From: Albifimbria verrucaria
Taxonomy: Eukaryota; Ascomycota; Sordariomycetes; Hypocreales; Stachybotryaceae
Direction: 5' to 3'
Assembly: GCA_020081605.1 (NCBI GenBank)
Contig: JAHREC010000007.1
Span: 868,001 to 932,000, forward strand
DNA: 64,000 nt
The notes under the pieces were generated by a model. That model was not told where the DNA came from, did no database searches, and saw only the letters and a list, made by a program, of their open reading frames with translations. The translations under genes and the position numbers were made by a program. Below, in pieces: positions 1 to 12,050 of this stretch (positions within the stretch are counted from its first letter, which is position 1; every line of letters starts with the position of its first letter).

Positions 1-1182
1 ATTAGAGGATGTCAAGCTGATTCTGGGTAATCAGAGTGCCATGTTTACAGGGGTGATGATCCTGGCAAACACCTCTGGCCGGCACACGGATGCGAGGTTG
101 TGTGTGGGAAATTCAGAGTTCTTTTTGTCGCAAGGTACAGTTGAGATAAGTGGGTATGAGTGATTTGTCTGAAAGAAACGACCGTGTAGGGTAGGATGTC
201 AGTCTTGGTGAGGGGATGTGGTGCTGTAGTTGAATGTTCAAGTCGTAAGTGATTGATTTACCCATTAAATCTCCTTGACAAGTTACAACAATTGCCTGGT
301 AAAAGAGCAAATCCAATACTCGAATAGCCAACCACATAAAGAAACCACACTTCCACAGACTACAATAGAAATAAAAACAAAATTATGGTAACATGAATGT
401 TTAAGCAATTATTCTACTATTTTTGGAAGAATTGCTTCTCAAACACAGCTTGGGAAAAATGATTGAGAATCACTGAGTGATAAAGGTACAGTATAGGGTA
501 GACAGGACCTCGTGGTACTTCCGCAACGTGGGTATCAGAAAAAGTGACACTGTAAAGCAGCAAAGGTACTCTGTACAGTACAAGCCTGATTTAGTCTGCT
601 TTCTTTTGGCTCTGATTTTATTCCCATTTTATGGTACTTAGAAGACGGAGAAATACATGAATATTTAGCTACTACCAATACTTGGAGATAATACCTGTAT
701 TTCCAATAATACTACGAAGGTCATGAATCCGTCATAACATGGGGTTTTAGTTGACTCTTGTGTGATCACTTTTTTTACCCACTTTGATATGCATGCCTGA
801 ACAGAGTTGCCTACCCAGCTGGGTGATGAGGTGATTCAATGCTGATATTGTACTTTTCTTAAAGAGATCAATTGAGGGCTCTAGATGGCGAAAAGTAAGA
901 TAAATAAAAGGAATAAAGAAGAAGAGAAAACCACTTGCACAATACAATCTCTTTTCTTTGATTCATCTTGTCGTAAAGCCTGGCATCTGGAGCATCCCTA
1001 CGCAGAACAAAAATGCCCCACCAGAATGAAGACTTCACCACCTCTTATCGATAAGCGAAACCGCCGAAAAAATTTCCCACGCAAGCCAAAGTGAGGTGAA
1101 GCTCAGCGCAGCATCCATCCAACAGGATCACCAATTGCGCACCGCCAACCAATCCAACGTGGCGCCAACCGAGCCGGTCGAC
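1..1182. other. AT-rich intergenic stretch, no gene supported
   Basis: The stretch is A/T-rich with only short open frames that have no recognisable motif. The part just before 1183 is probably the promoter and 5' leader of the RPA43-like gene. I see no tRNA, repeat array or mobile-element hallmark. Confidence 0.5.
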
Positions 1183-2588
1183 ATGTCGGAGTCCGTCAAG
1201 AACCCAGATGGGAAGAAGCACAAGTCCAAGGTGCCCAAGGACTTGAAGCGTGCCCGCGAGGACGACGCCGCTGCCGATTCCGAGCCCAAGCACAAGAAGT
1301 CTAAGAGCATATCCGCCGCCATCGCCGCGCCCGAGGCCGCCTCCACCGACGCTGACAAGAAAAAGAAGAAGAAGGAAAAGAAGAGCAAGACCGAGGACGA
1401 CGATGCCGCAACCCAAGATGACGCTGGCAAGAAGCACAAGAAGAAGGCCAAGGGCGAGGCAGCTCCGGAATCAGCAGAAGCTCCAGCTGTCTCGACAGAG
1501 GATGGCGAGCTAAAAAGAAGAAGAAAAAGAAGAAGGAGGCTGAAGGCACCGACGATGCCGCCGACGCTACCGAGAAGAAGAAGTCCAAGAAGCAACGCGA
1601 GAAGGCTTCCCAAGACACAGAGCCTGCCAAGCCCGAGGCAGAGGAGACGCAAGCTGATGTCGACGCTATGGACGTTGATGAGCCTGATGCATCCAAACCC
1701 TCGCAATCTTCCGCCATCTACCAACCTCCCGATATCCCAGCCAACCCTCAATTCCCTTCTACAGCCAAACAGTCTCTCTCTACGAACCTCTATACCCCAT
1801 TGGCTGGGCACAGCCGGTCACAAGTGCCCAGTCTCAGCACCTGCGACACCTCCGCAACTGCTACGTCCCTCACTGCGCGGCGTGCTTATGGACTACAAGA
1901 ACGTTGCTGTGGGCGAGTTCCCTGGCCGACAGGGCGCCGCGACCGATGACGATTCGCCCGCCATCGTCTCTTCCAGGACGAATTCGCCGTTGGCTTTGGT
2001 TGGATCACTGCCGACGTCGAGCTTTTTGTTCCCAGCCGTGGTGCTTGGATGGAGGGCAGCGTGAACCTACAGACTGAAGGTCATATTGGTGTTGTTTGCT
2101 TTGGCAAGTTCAACGCCTCCATCGAAGCCCGCCGCTTGCCCTCGGATTGGAAGTGGGTTTCCAACGAGGCCCCTGAGGCTCAGGGCTTTGAAGAGACCGC
2201 CTCCGTCATCACCGCCGACGATCACGGTGTGGTCCGCCAGATCCATAGCACTGGCTTCTGGATGGACGGCGCGGGTCAGAGGATCAAGGGCAAGATCCGC
2301 TTCCGCATACGAAACTTTGACGTCGGCAGCAGCGGTGAGACTAGCTACCTGAGTCTGGAGGGTACCATGCTGGACAAGCCGGCCGAGAAGCGTCTGGTCG
2401 AGGAGGAGGCACAGACCGCGCGCCTGCGCAAGGAGAAGAAGACCGGACAGAGACGCGAGAAGCGCAGGGCGCCAGAGTTCAGCATGACCCGCTTTGCGAC
2501 CGACGGCGAAGGAGAGGACCAGGAAAACGGGGATGCTGCCAACCAGCCGATGACCTGGACGGCCAGCCGGGCGGCGAGCGAGTCATGA
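1183..2588 (+). CDS. RPA43: DNA-directed RNA polymerase I subunit RPA43-like (frameshifted in this assembly)
   Basis: This is probably the RPA43 subunit of RNA polymerase I, which with RPA14-type partners forms the Pol I stalk and contacts Rrn3 in the nucleolus (family knowledge). The first ~150 residues are a Lys/Glu/Asp-rich tail with long lysine runs, typical of nucleolar proteins. A Pol I/Rpb7-like region follows, recognisable by GWITADVELFVPSRG, WMEGSVNLQTEGHIGVV and FNASIEARRLPSDWKW; the C-terminus is basic. The ATG at 1183 opens the lysine-rich frame. Four shifts near 1511, 1750, 1850 and 1962 are each repaired by one extra base (for example CCC to CCCC near 1750), giving one continuous protein. 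They look like sequencing errors. The gene is convergent with the FHA gene downstream. Confidence 0.8.
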
Positions 2589-2884
2589 GGCACAGTGGCT
2601 AATGGAGACCTAGAGACTACGTGCCAGATATTTTTCACGGAGTAAAAGGGATCGTTTCATGGAGCATAGGGAAAAAGTCTCGAGTGGGAGTGTTTGTGTC
2701 TATTGAGAAGCGTTCTGTCTGATGTGCTAGGTATCATCCTGTTTACCAAAAGTAACAAATGCGCCGTGTCCCTGCGCCCCGCTTTGTATAAAAGGCACAC
2801 CACAATCTTCTGTGCCTGCAATGCCCATGTCCTGCCCAAGCGTAAAAACGTACAATGCAAAATGAGTGCCAGCCCCATCCTGAT

Positions 2885-3621
2885 TCATGCTGTCGCCTTG
2901 ACCATGGGCTCCCACGGCCTGGCCAGGTTCCATATGTAGAACTCCCCACCGGCTTGTCGCCCAGGCTCTTGACGAAGATGTGCTTGAAGAGAGGCGTCGC
3001 CGAGAAGAGCGGCATGACGGGATCGACGGATGCGCGGTCCCAGCCGTAAGTAAGACCGTCAACCCAGTTGGGCTGGGCGCAGAAGGTGTCCACGCGGGTC
3101 TTGTAGGCGTCCCAATCGGCGGAGTGGTCGTTGACGACGAGGTGGAAGCGCACGCCCTGGATGTCGATGGTGATGCGCCGCACCGCATCCGGGAAGCCTT
3201 GCGTGCAACCGGAGCTGAGGATCCACGAGTAGTCCGTCTTGTCGCCGACGCTGTCCCAGTCGTACCACACCTGCGTGCCCCGCTCCGAGAAGTCGTCGAG
3301 CACGAGCCGGTTCTCGCCATCGAAGCCCAGCGAGCAGTGCTGCGACGAGATGCCGGGGAGCTTGGGCAGCACGACGTCGCAGCGATGCGGGTCGGTGCCG
3401 AGGACGAAGCTGCCGGGCCGCTTGGGCGCCTGATCGAAGGTGAGCTGGACGGCCTTTTGCGGGCGGCTGGTCTTGAGATCCGGCAGGTGGGACGACAGGA
3501 AGTCCGACGAAGACGTAGAGATGGCGCGGTGGGTGTTCTCGGCCATGTTAGTGACCTTGTCGGCGTAGGAACCTCGTGCCGTGGGAACCAGCCAGGCGAT
3601 GATGTTCTGAGGGCTTGACAT
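2885..3621 (-). CDS. FHA-domain protein without kinase domain
   Basis: The predicted protein is about 245 residues. It starts MSSPQNIIAWLVPT and contains an FHA-like core with the segments GSFVLGTDPHRCDVVLP, ISSQHCSLGFDGENRL and VLDDFSERGTQVWYD. FHA domains bind phosphothreonine peptides. In filamentous ascomycetes this kind of FHA module is often followed by a protein kinase domain (family memory, not checked). Here the frame reaches a stop at 2885-2887 soon after a short WNLARPWEPM-type segment, and no kinase motif follows. One shift near 2942 in a G run is needed to enter that last segment; without it the frame runs on to 2743 through unrelated sequence. The start at 3621 was chosen because the similarity begins there; an upstream in-frame ATG lies at 3645. 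Confidence 0.65.
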
Positions 3622-4974
3622 GATGTCGTATAGGATGTGTAACAAATTAAATGGGGTATTGTGAAGAGAGAGAAAAAAGAGTATCCGGAATGAGACAGAC
3701 TGAGAGAAATGAGACGACGGAAGAAGATCACAAATGGAATATATGAGTAGTAATGAATGGCAGAGTGACGCAAATCTTCTCTGGATGTATTAAGTCGACG
3801 TAAAACGAGTGTCGTCCACACAACTAAACGCCTATCTTTTGCAGATCGGCGTCGTGATTAACAATGAAAGCTTGACTGATAAACAAGTTTCCAGCTCCGC
3901 ATGATATACTTCATGCTTTATACCTACCTGGACGTCGGTGCACCCATGGCGGTGTCGGTTGCATGGACAACCAAGCGAACGCGCCCGCCCCTCCTCCCAT
4001 CTGCAGCGTCGGACGCGACGCGAAAGCACCTGACGGCGACGGGAGCTGGGGATGCCGAGTTGAAAACAACCGTTTCAGGTTTTCGGCCGTCCCCGCGCGT
4101 GGTTTCCGTCGTGGTGTTCTGGGGTTGGTTGGGCACGTTGGGATGGTCGTGACAGAACGGGCGCGTCTGGGCCAATCGTTGCCGACGCGTACGAGCTAGG
4201 TGCATGGCCATGGCCCGCAGACCTGCGCAGGCCGGCTGGATTGTGTGGACGAAAAAACGTAAATAAATAGCGAGGCCGGGCTAGCTGCCCTCCCGAGTGT
4301 GAATCACGGCGACGTGGCTGCCTGACATGCCAGAGGTGTTCTGCAGTGGAGGACTGGTTCGTCGCCGGACTGGACCAGGCGTGCTGCGAGTCGACGGAAG
4401 CGTCTGCGTTTCAAGAGGTGCGTTTCCACTGCCCTATGTGCCAAGCCGCCTGTCACTGGACATGCAGGAGTTGGAGGCACGTCTTGGTGGCATACAGCTC
4501 GTGCTGGGACCGTCTAAGTGGCTGCTCGGGGACGGACGTGAGGCGAGGCAGCGATATGAGTCACAGTAGACATCGACATCTTGCAGGATTGCTTGATAAC
4601 AAAGCTTGCATGCATTTCCAGGTTTTGTTTCGTCAGGGCTATTGCATGGCCGTGACAAATTTTTTACCCACTTCATACGAGCTTGCTGCGCTTGCAGGAG
4701 CTGATGCTATCATGGGCAATTAGCCAGCGCAGACGATGTACCTACCAATTGCTGGGTTTGTGATGATGACGTTGAAAACTCATACCGGGCCAGTGCCAGG
4801 ATGAGGTTGGTTTGCAGTGAGACATGAACATGCACGAACGAATGTTTTTGTTGGCATAGTTTGACCTTGAAGATGCTATTCCAGGCATTTCGTAACGATA
4901 TGGGCCATGGTGTTGAGGAACTTGCTGCCTTATTCCCCAGGCACCACTTTTTACACGACCGACCTTGAACCGAC
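3622..4974. other. Intergenic region, no gene supported
   Basis: This 1.35 kb stretch holds several short overlapping frames (for example at 3901-4199 and 4327-4723) with no domain signature, no convincing splice pattern and no frame preference. It probably holds the promoters of the divergent FHA and NDUFB7 genes. Nothing else can be supported. Confidence 0.5.
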
Positions 4975-5517
4975 ATGGAACAACCTCCAGACAGCTCTGC
5001 TGCACCTCCAAACCACAACAGCTTCGAAGGCCAATTGAAACCGCAAAATGGCTTCCGACACTGCAGCACCGGCGCGGCGTACGTAAACCCCCATCCTGAT
5101 GCATTGGCCGTCGTCACTGCTGTCGCTCGAGCTGACCCGCTTCCCACAGAGGCGACCCGCGAGGAGATGCGCGATGCCCGTCTTCCGCTCGCCTACCGAG
5201 ACAGCTGCGCCCACCTCCTGATCCCCTGAACAAATGCCGGAGAGAGACCTTCTACGCCCCGTGGAAGTGCACGGTACGTACGCCGGAGGGTGGTTGAGGT
5301 GTCCACGTGGAGCACCGGAGGGCAGAAGCTTGGTAGCCAAACGATGACTTGGCTGCTGGCCCTGCCCCAAACGCAATTGTGACGGCCGGGGTGCTGACGT
5401 CGGTGACTACAGGACGAGCGACATAGCTACGAAAAGTGCCAGTACGTCGAGTTCAAGAAGCGAGTGGCCAAGATGGACGAGCTGCGGGAGGCCAAGGGCG
5501 GCGAGAGGAGCAACTAG
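4975..5517 (+). CDS. NADH:ubiquinone oxidoreductase subunit NDUFB7/B18
   Basis: This is an accessory subunit of mitochondrial complex I. The hallmark is the twin CX9C-type arrangement that holds a helical hairpin in the intermembrane space. Here RDSCAHLLIP and LNKCRRETFYAPWKC give the first cysteine pair, and after one intron DERHSYEKCQYVEFKKR gives the last. Exon 1 is 4975-5273 and exon 2 is 5413-5517. The intron 5274-5412 starts GTACGT and ends CTACAG. One base is missing in the C run near 5222-5226 (ATCCCCTGAAC); adding one C joins the two parts of exon 1. The protein ends GGERSN. About 134 residues is close to the size expected for fungal B18. Confidence 0.85.
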
Positions 5518-6464
5518 ACAACCTGCGCGCGAGAGGGGCCACCGTCGATATCCGGGCATTGTACATATACTGCTGTGCGGGAAGAACCAGGAATAGAGCA
5601 ATTGTCAACGTCCGATGTGGTGCCACGATGGTGATGCAGTGAGCTGGCCACAGCGGCCCGGCTGATGCGGTGGGTGCTTACCAAGCGTGTCCAGCCGTGA
5701 GAGGAAATGCTGTGGGAGAACGTGTTGTGTCTATGAATGCGGTGATATGGGGCTTTGCAGCGTATGCCCGGTCGTGTCTTACGATGCAGAACAGCTAGCC
5801 CGTCGAAATGCCAACGCATCTCATCCGCCGATGCCTCGACGTTGCCAACCATGCTGTCTCGCAGGCATGATGTCACGGGCTGAGTTTTGAGTTGATGATG
5901 GGTTTTGGTTCTCGATTCATGATTGACAAGAGCATGGCATAGCAGCAATGATGTGATGGCTTGTGACTATGGTGTTTGCGATGAATGGTGACCCAGCAGA
6001 GCAAAACTCAGCCCCGAACAAGCCAATATCTAGCCTACCTGTATTCCTCCCTCGTACTCCCTATACCATACCAAAACAATTCACCCAGATATATCCACAT
6101 TAATAACAGCAACACTCAGCTAGTCTTGTCATGACAGGGCACCATCACTCGACGCGGAAGCCTACAATACAAACATAAAGCTAGGCTTCTCTGACCTAAC
6201 AGCTAGCTCTCAATATAAAACAGAATTCTCAACATCACGCTCCACTCCCAGTCAATTTAGAATGTAAAAAACACACCTCCTCCTATCTTGGCAACCTTCA
6301 ATTGTCCAAACAAGACTCCCACTACCCCTCGTCTTTGCCACATAACACAACAAGCTTCACACTTCACATCCATCCCCAACCACCCAAACCAAGCCCACTC
6401 TCCATCACAGCAACCTCTCCCACCACAACCACAAAAACACCATCGCTCCAAAAGCAAAAAGAAA
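5518..6464. other. Intergenic region, no gene supported
   Basis: No open frame here shows a domain. The stretch near 6250-6460 is rich in C and A on the plus strand and leads into the tRNA-Pro gene. Its AAAAA at 6456-6460 is the Pol III terminator (TTTTT on the coding strand) of that tRNA. Confidence 0.5.
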
Positions 6465-6565
6465 GGGTCTGACCGGGGATTGAACCCGGGATCTCCCGCA
6501 GACTAGAGTTCTGTCAACTCCGGGTTTTTCCCGAAGCGGGAATCTTCCCACTAGACCATCAGACC
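6465..6565 (-). tRNA. tRNA-Pro(CGG) with a canonical 29-nt intron
   Basis: On the minus strand the arms are: acceptor GGTCTGA/TCAGACC with discriminator C (usual for eukaryotic tRNA-Pro), D stem GTCT/AGAT, anticodon stem CCCGC/GCGGG, and T arm CCGGG-TTCAATC-CCCGG. The anticodon loop starts TTCGGG, so the anticodon is CGG. The intron at 6501-6529 lies between nucleotides 37 and 38, the standard position for the eukaryotic tRNA splicing endonuclease. A T5 terminator follows directly. This gene is a useful internal contrast to the unusual tRNA-Ile inserts at 21.5-21.8 kb. Confidence 0.93.
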
Positions 6566-7373
6566 CGTTTTAATGTGGCGAGCAGCAGAGTTGGAACAGG
6601 TTTTGAAGGGTAGTGATGCTGGGGGCTGTTGAGGGAGGGTGGGAGAGGGTGGTTGTGGTGGTTGATGTGTGGGTTGGAAGTGTTGGTTGGAGGTTTGGAA
6701 GTTTGGAAGTTTGGAAGTTGTGGTGCTTGGTGAGCGCAGGTGAGGGACCATTCTCATGATCTTTTTGTTTCGTGATACTGTTTCTGTTGATACTGAACTG
6801 CTTCCTGACTTTGCTACGACATATGAGACTATTTGTAAATGTGTAGATGCATTTGTCAAGACTGTGTATGTATTGGCCTAGTATAGCAAGTGGAAGCGAA
6901 GTATATGGAGATGTTTAAACTTGGGAGACAATACACTCATACCAGCCAGGCATGACTATTTAGGGGATCATGATTTGATAGTATTGCAAGAGTAAGATAA
7001 AAGTGGTAGCAAATGGAATTGAATAGAGCAGACACGATTTGACCGTTAATCGTGTGCTGGTGCTTTAATTGTAGCTGAGTAGACAGGTGGGTAGTGGTGG
7101 TGGGCTATCAGGAGACTGCTCACATCACCTGGCAGCCTTCATTCACTCATAGTCACAAACTCCAAGTGAATACCATAGTTGTAGAAATCACAAAGGAAGT
7201 CAATTTTCTATATATCCTCCATATTTTATTCAATTTCTGTCCATAACAATCTCAAACTCAGACCCATAATTTTCCCGCTCAATACTCAAGTGTAGATAGG
7301 TAGCTCTCTAGAAGCTGGAAATGGAAATTGACCTAGGAAATCCAGACAAAGAGAGAGAAAGTGCGCAAGACAC
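6566..7373. other. Intergenic region with G/T-rich short repeats
   Basis: Around 6640-6725 the plus strand is strongly G/T-rich, with three to four copies of a TTGGAAGT-like unit at about 6688-6718. No gene is supported. The part from about 7200 on is likely the 3' region of the YCII gene. Confidence 0.5.
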
Positions 7374-7821
7374 TTATTTGCCGACGGCGCGGGCGCGGTC
7401 GCCAGCCTCCTTGCGGACCTTGGCATCGCGCTGCTGGATCTCGGCGGTGTAGCCGGCACCGAGGTCGGAGGCGTCGACGACGCGGCGGAAGAAGATCTGG
7501 GCGCCGGGGACGGGGCACTTCTTGGCCCAGGAGAGGGCCTCGTCGGTGTTGTTGGCCTTGATGATCCACCAACCGGTGACGTGGTTCTCAGAGGTGACGT
7601 CGAAGGGACCCTTGACGGCGTCGGCGTTGCCGCTGGCGTCGAACTTGATGTTGTAGGCATCGGAGGAGGTAGGGGCGAGGGCGTCGCCGCTGAGGAGGAC
7701 GCCGGCGGCGTTCATCTCCTCGTTGTACTTGGTCATGGCCTCGAAGGCCTCGGTGGGAGTGGTTGGCAGGGCCGCCCTCGGAAGAGGCATCGGCGCGCAT
7801 GAAGAGGACGTACTCAGGCAT
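7374..7821 (-). CDS. YCII-related (DGPF-type) domain protein
   Basis: This is a small protein of about 149 residues starting MPEYVLFMRADASSEGG. It contains the family-typical GPFDVTSENHVTGWWIIK segment followed by the amphipathic stretch DEALSWAKKCPVPG. YCII-like proteins form ferredoxin-like dimers; some are linked to dehydrochlorination-type or DGPFAETKE-related enzymes, but the cellular role of the fungal members is not settled. The start at 7821 gives the N-terminus expected for the fold. A shift near 7772 is repaired by one extra base in the GGCCC region and joins the N-terminus to the frame ending at 7374. The tail is rich in Lys and Arg. Confidence 0.8.
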
Positions 7822-8786
7822 TTTGAAGGTTGGGGTTGTTGTTTTAAAAGGTGGGAAAGGTTGTAGAAGTGTTGTTGGAAAGTTGATTGATTGCTTGGTT
7901 GGATTGCTGGATTGTTGTGCTGATGATGAGAAGAGAAGCTGATGATGGTCGGGACATCGTCCTCTTCTTATACTCAATTGTCAATCATATTCCCCGGTCA
8001 ACGACAAGACCTCTCGAGCGCCACGATACTAAGGCATTGACAACATTTACAGCGATGATACTCCTTCGTCAAGTGCCGTTGCGTCTCACTCGGCGAGATT
8101 GCGTTGCTGACAAGCTCGGAATTGTGTGGTGTTGCTCTAATCCGGGGTTGCGCCGTGTGCAGACGGAAGTTGCACGAGGCTCACCCTACCACGCATGAAC
8201 CCGTGCTGGGACGGGCAGGTAGTGGGAAACAAGTAATCGCAGTCTGCCGGCATCGAAGGCTGACACGACCACAGTTGCCTATTGCTGGCCCGAGCCTTGT
8301 CTCTCCGCATGAAAAGCCCATCTCCGCGAACCCAATAAGAGGATTCGCATGGTGAGGAGGGCGACCCTGGAGAGAACCCCACCTGAGACCAAGCTGCGAA
8401 ACGGGCTGATCCAAACACGGCAAAGAAAACAAAACAATACACAAAGTGCAGTCGTTCCATGCATTGACGGAGACTCAGCGTAGATCATGAGTAATCGGAT
8501 CCCTCCGGTGGGGGCACCGAGGCCTGAGGCCGGACACCCGGGATGAGCCCCACATCACACCGGAGAATAGAAGCCCGAGTCCGGCATGATTTGCCCGTTA
8601 CTGCTGCTGGGCCTGGACCAAGCCCACTTTCATTCCTTGTCATCATCACGCCTGGGAGAGCAACAAATGCCACGCTCCTGGCTGGCACGAGCATCAACAC
8701 TACTAGCCAATTGGACTGCTTGAGAGGGCGGGGTCATTACGTCGTGGAGCAGAAGGGTAGCATATGCCTCAGTCTGGCCTCGGAGC
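7822..8786. other. Divergent intergenic region
   Basis: The region lies between the divergent YCII and DUF6454-like genes. Short frames are present but have no motifs. It probably holds both promoters. Confidence 0.45.
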
Positions 8787-10051
8787 ATGGTCACCTACAC
8801 CCAGGTTCCTGGCGACGAGAACGAGAGCGACGACCCTCGACGCAGGACGGTCCTCAAGTTAGCCGAAGGCCCATCCCGCTGGTTCCGGCTGGCAGGCAGA
8901 GTCGCCGTCTCCCTCCTCGTTGTCCTCATCCTTGGCATGGCCCTGGCCTTTGCCGCCACGCAGCTCGCGGCGCCCGTCAGCTTCGCGCCACCGTTGAATA
9001 GCAACATGTCTTGCACGCCCCTGACCAGCGGCGATGCGCCAAACATCACCTTCTACCGGGACGAGCCGCTGGCGCTGTCCCGCTCCCGCCGTCGCACGCT
9101 GACTCGGACGGCGAGGAAATCATCAGGCTGTTTCAGACGCTGGGCCGCTCTACGGTCTGGAAGAACATCGCTAATATCAGCTTCGAAGGCGACACGGGAG
9201 AGCCTGAGGGCATGGTGCGCCTCGGCCCAGACCGGTATGTAATCAGCTCGGGCGAATGGACGGAACGTACGCAAAAGTACGAGGGCGGCGCCATCATCAA
9301 CGGCACCGACCGCACGCCTGGCAAGGGCTTCGCGCATCTATTGGTGTACAATGGCAAAGGCCAGCGCATCGCAGATGCTACCATCACGAGGCCTGGAGAG
9401 CTCGAGTATCACAACGGCGGCATTGACTACGACGGCGAGTTCATCTGGGGCACCGCCGCTCAGTACCGGCCCAACACGACGGCATCTGTCTACAAGGTTG
9501 ATCCGACAACGTTGCAGCCTCAACATGTTCTGAACTACGCCGACCATCTTGGTGGCATCGTACATGACACAAAGGACAACACCGTAACCTGCCTCAATTG
9601 GGGAGGACGAAACGCCTCTACCTGGGATCTCTCGAAGCTCCACGATACAAAATCATCAAGCTCGTCGTGCAGTTCATCAGCGCCGAAGCCGCGCAGTGTT
9701 GTGCGCAACCCATCTTACTTTGTCGATTATCAAGACTGCAAATGGCTCGGCCACAGTGAATTTTACGGCGGCAAAAGCGTGATGCTGTGCTCAGGTGTAG
9801 CCACGATTGGCGGGTACAACCTGGGCGGCATCGCGCTCGTCGATGTTGCGACCATGACGCCGCTGGCTGAGGTGCCGATTGCGCTGGAGAGTGCCAAGGG
9901 CGTACGGCTCACGCAGAACCCTATGGATGTGAGTGTTGAAAATGGGCGATTGCGGTTCTACTGGATGCCCGACCAGCATGACAGCACGATGTATATATAC
10001 GAGGCGCAGCCAGACAGTCCTTTTCAGTTTGGTGGTGGACAGCAGGCATGA
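8787..10051 (+). CDS. DUF6454-like membrane-anchored protein
   Basis: The predicted protein is about 420 residues. It has a short polar N-terminus (MVTYTQVPGDENES), one transmembrane helix at about residues 34-57 (VSLLVVLILGMALAFAATQL) and a large outer domain. The outer domain resembles the DUF6454 family: IRLFQTLGRSTVWKNIANI, GDTGEPEGMVRLGPDRYVIS, LEYHNGGIDYDGEFIWGTAA and LGGIVHDTKD. The repeated D/H-rich turns suggest a beta-propeller-like fold (inference). The topology suggests a type II membrane protein or a secreted ectodomain. A single shift near 9083 in a C run (CTGTCCCGCTCC) is repaired by one base. The biochemical function is unknown. Confidence 0.7.
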
Positions 10052-10576
10052 GAAAGTGCTTGATCCAAATGTAACAAAATTAATTCTATCTGTTTTTACA
10101 TAGACAAAAATGGAAGCATTCATTCAGTTCGTATTATGCTTATTGTTCATCCACATAGCATGTCCTCGCCACTACTACTGTCGGGGCTCGCTAAACCAGA
10201 TGGCATAGAACTAGAAGATTGCCACGCCTGGGTGAACATAGCCTAACAGGGCATTGCAATCCCTTCGCCCTTCACCCACCAGCGCCTGTGATTCAAGGCT
10301 TGGCTGCAGCAGACAAAGTTGATAGGTGGATCACTCGGCTTCGTAACCGAGTCGTCTCCACCGGCCCTTTGTCTTGTCCCGCACTTCCCTGGTTTTGATT
10401 TATTTACACAACATCGTCTGTGGCACAAGGCTAGCCAATGAATCATTTATCTTTTACTTAAGATTTTTCGACTCCTCTGTGTCGGCAGACAGCAGTCTGT
10501 AGAGTCTTCTCCGCCTTGACTCTACACGTTGGGTTGAGACGCTGGCAGTCAGCAACACCAGGAGCAGACATACAGG
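10052..10576. other. Intergenic region, no gene supported
   Basis: This holds the 3' region of the DUF6454-like gene and the promoter of the 2EXR gene. A pyrimidine/purine mix precedes the ATG at 10577. No other feature is seen. Confidence 0.45.
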
Positions 10577-11764
10577 ATGGCAGCCACCAATGATGAAGGC
10601 CGGGACGATAAGCCGCTTAAGCAGACCTTCAATTCTCTTCCTCTAGAGATTCGAAACATCATTTGGGAAGCAACTCTCCCATCCCGTCGCTTCTTTCAGG
10701 TCAGCGATATTGGCCGCTTCTCCCACAACCCCACTCCTGGCGCAGCCCTTGGTGCTGTGCCCATTTTCACCTTGCACGTCTATCATAGCCCACCCATAGC
10801 CACCCAGATATGCCGAGAATCGCGTTCCGTGGCTCTGCGTCGGGGCTTCTTCCTCCAGTCCCAACGAGCCCCAGACGAGAAAGGTGCCGCCGTCGACCCG
10901 GGAGTGTGGTTCAATCCAGATCGCGACATCCTGTACTTTGACTGCAATCTACGCTACTTCTTGAGGACGAGAGATGGAAAGCCATGGTACGAGGTGCCTG
11001 GATGGGATAGAGTGTTGCATGTTGGTGTTGAGTGGCGAGCGTTCTTCCGCGACGTCCCGCGTTTCACGGAAAATCAGGATATGCGACCATCATGGCGGGC
11101 GGCATTTGCACTTCTGTACATGTACATGCCACAAATGAAGACTGTCAACTATATAATACCCATGGCATGCCGCACGGGCGGACCCATGTGGGTGCGGGAA
11201 CAACGAGAAGCCGCCCAGTCCGACGCCGAGCTGATCCCTCTGCCGGAGGACGCGCGCATTCCTTGGGAGACGAGGCTAAACCCGGGCGGAGTGAGCGGAC
11301 CCGCCCCAATAGCTCCGCAGGCGATCAACACGACAACTTACATAACTACGTGGAAGGAGGTGAGGAAGAATATGCTCCAGGCATTTGAGAGAGAAGGGAC
11401 GAATAAACCGGACCCGGTAAGGGGGCTGGTTTGGCAGACAGTGATTTTGAAAAGGCGTTCCAGGAACCACCGCAGATTTTGGGCTGGTGGTTGGCAAGGA
11501 GACCGGCGAAACTGGAAAGGAGCATGTTCAGCGGTGACTGGTGAGGTTGATGGAGATATGCAAAAGGAGTTTGGAAGGGTGCAGGTGATGACTATAGGAG
11601 CACAGTTTGATGCTATGAATATACCCCCGTTTCAGTCACGACCCTCAAAATCTTGGGATTTGCTCCCTTTCTTCATCTGCAGAGACCTGATATGCAAAGT
11701 TACAATGGAAAGATATGGTGTTCCTCCAACAAGATTGAATGAAGAGCCGTGCCGTCCAGCCTAG
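10577..11764 (+). CDS. 2EXR-domain protein
   Basis: This is an uninterrupted 395-residue frame. It begins with the 2EXR signature (FNSLPLEIRNIIWEATLP), followed by a typical IATQICRESRSVALRRGF segment and PDRDILYFDCN. 2EXR proteins are numerous in Pezizomycotina and resemble F-box-associated proteins, but no activity is established. The C-terminal half has no further motif that I recognise. The frame is clean, without the frameshifts seen in neighbouring genes, so the start at 10577 and the stop at 11764 are secure. Flanking genes give no clue to its role. Confidence 0.85.
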   Translation: MAATNDEGRDDKPLKQTFNSLPLEIRNIIWEATLPSRRFFQVSDIGRFSHNPTPGAALGAVPIFTLHVYHSPPIATQICRESRSVALRRGFFLQSQRAPDEKGAAVDPGVWFNPDRDILYFDCNLRYFLRTRDGKPWYEVPGWDRVLHVGVEWRAFFRDVPRFTENQDMRPSWRAAFALLYMYMPQMKTVNYIIPMACRTGGPMWVREQREAAQSDAELIPLPEDARIPWETRLNPGGVSGPAPIAPQAINTTTYITTWKEVRKNMLQAFEREGTNKPDPVRGLVWQTVILKRRSRNHRRFWAGGWQGDRRNWKGACSAVTGEVDGDMQKEFGRVQVMTIGAQFDAMNIPPFQSRPSKSWDLLPFFICRDLICKVTMERYGVPPTRLNEEPCRPA

Positions 11765-12050
11765 GCCTTCATAGAGCTCACAGTTTTGGATGAAGCAGAA
11801 GATGCTATGGTTCACATCGTGCACAGACGATTCCGGCTCATCAACTTTATCATTCCTAAAAATAGATGTATTGTATATTTCCAAAGCCATGTAATCATTC
11901 TGACGTCGTTATCAGCTTTCCGCGCCTCTATCCTGCCTAAGCCCACCCATAAGTTGCATTCTAGAATATATACTGTCTTGTGTATCGTGGTGTAGGGCCA
12001 TCTGATAGATCCAAACTGGGCCCGTGGTGGCAGCATCCTCATAAAAACTA

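Noticed and set aside
2727..3821. 364-codon minus-strand frame with Arg/Ser-rich content
   Set aside because: Shifted frame of the FHA gene; only its last ~75 residues touch the frameshifted tail region, and the rest has no motif.
4327..4723. Possible small genes at 4327-4723
   Set aside because: Two overlapping frames of similar length, no motif, no splice signals and no codon-composition preference for either.
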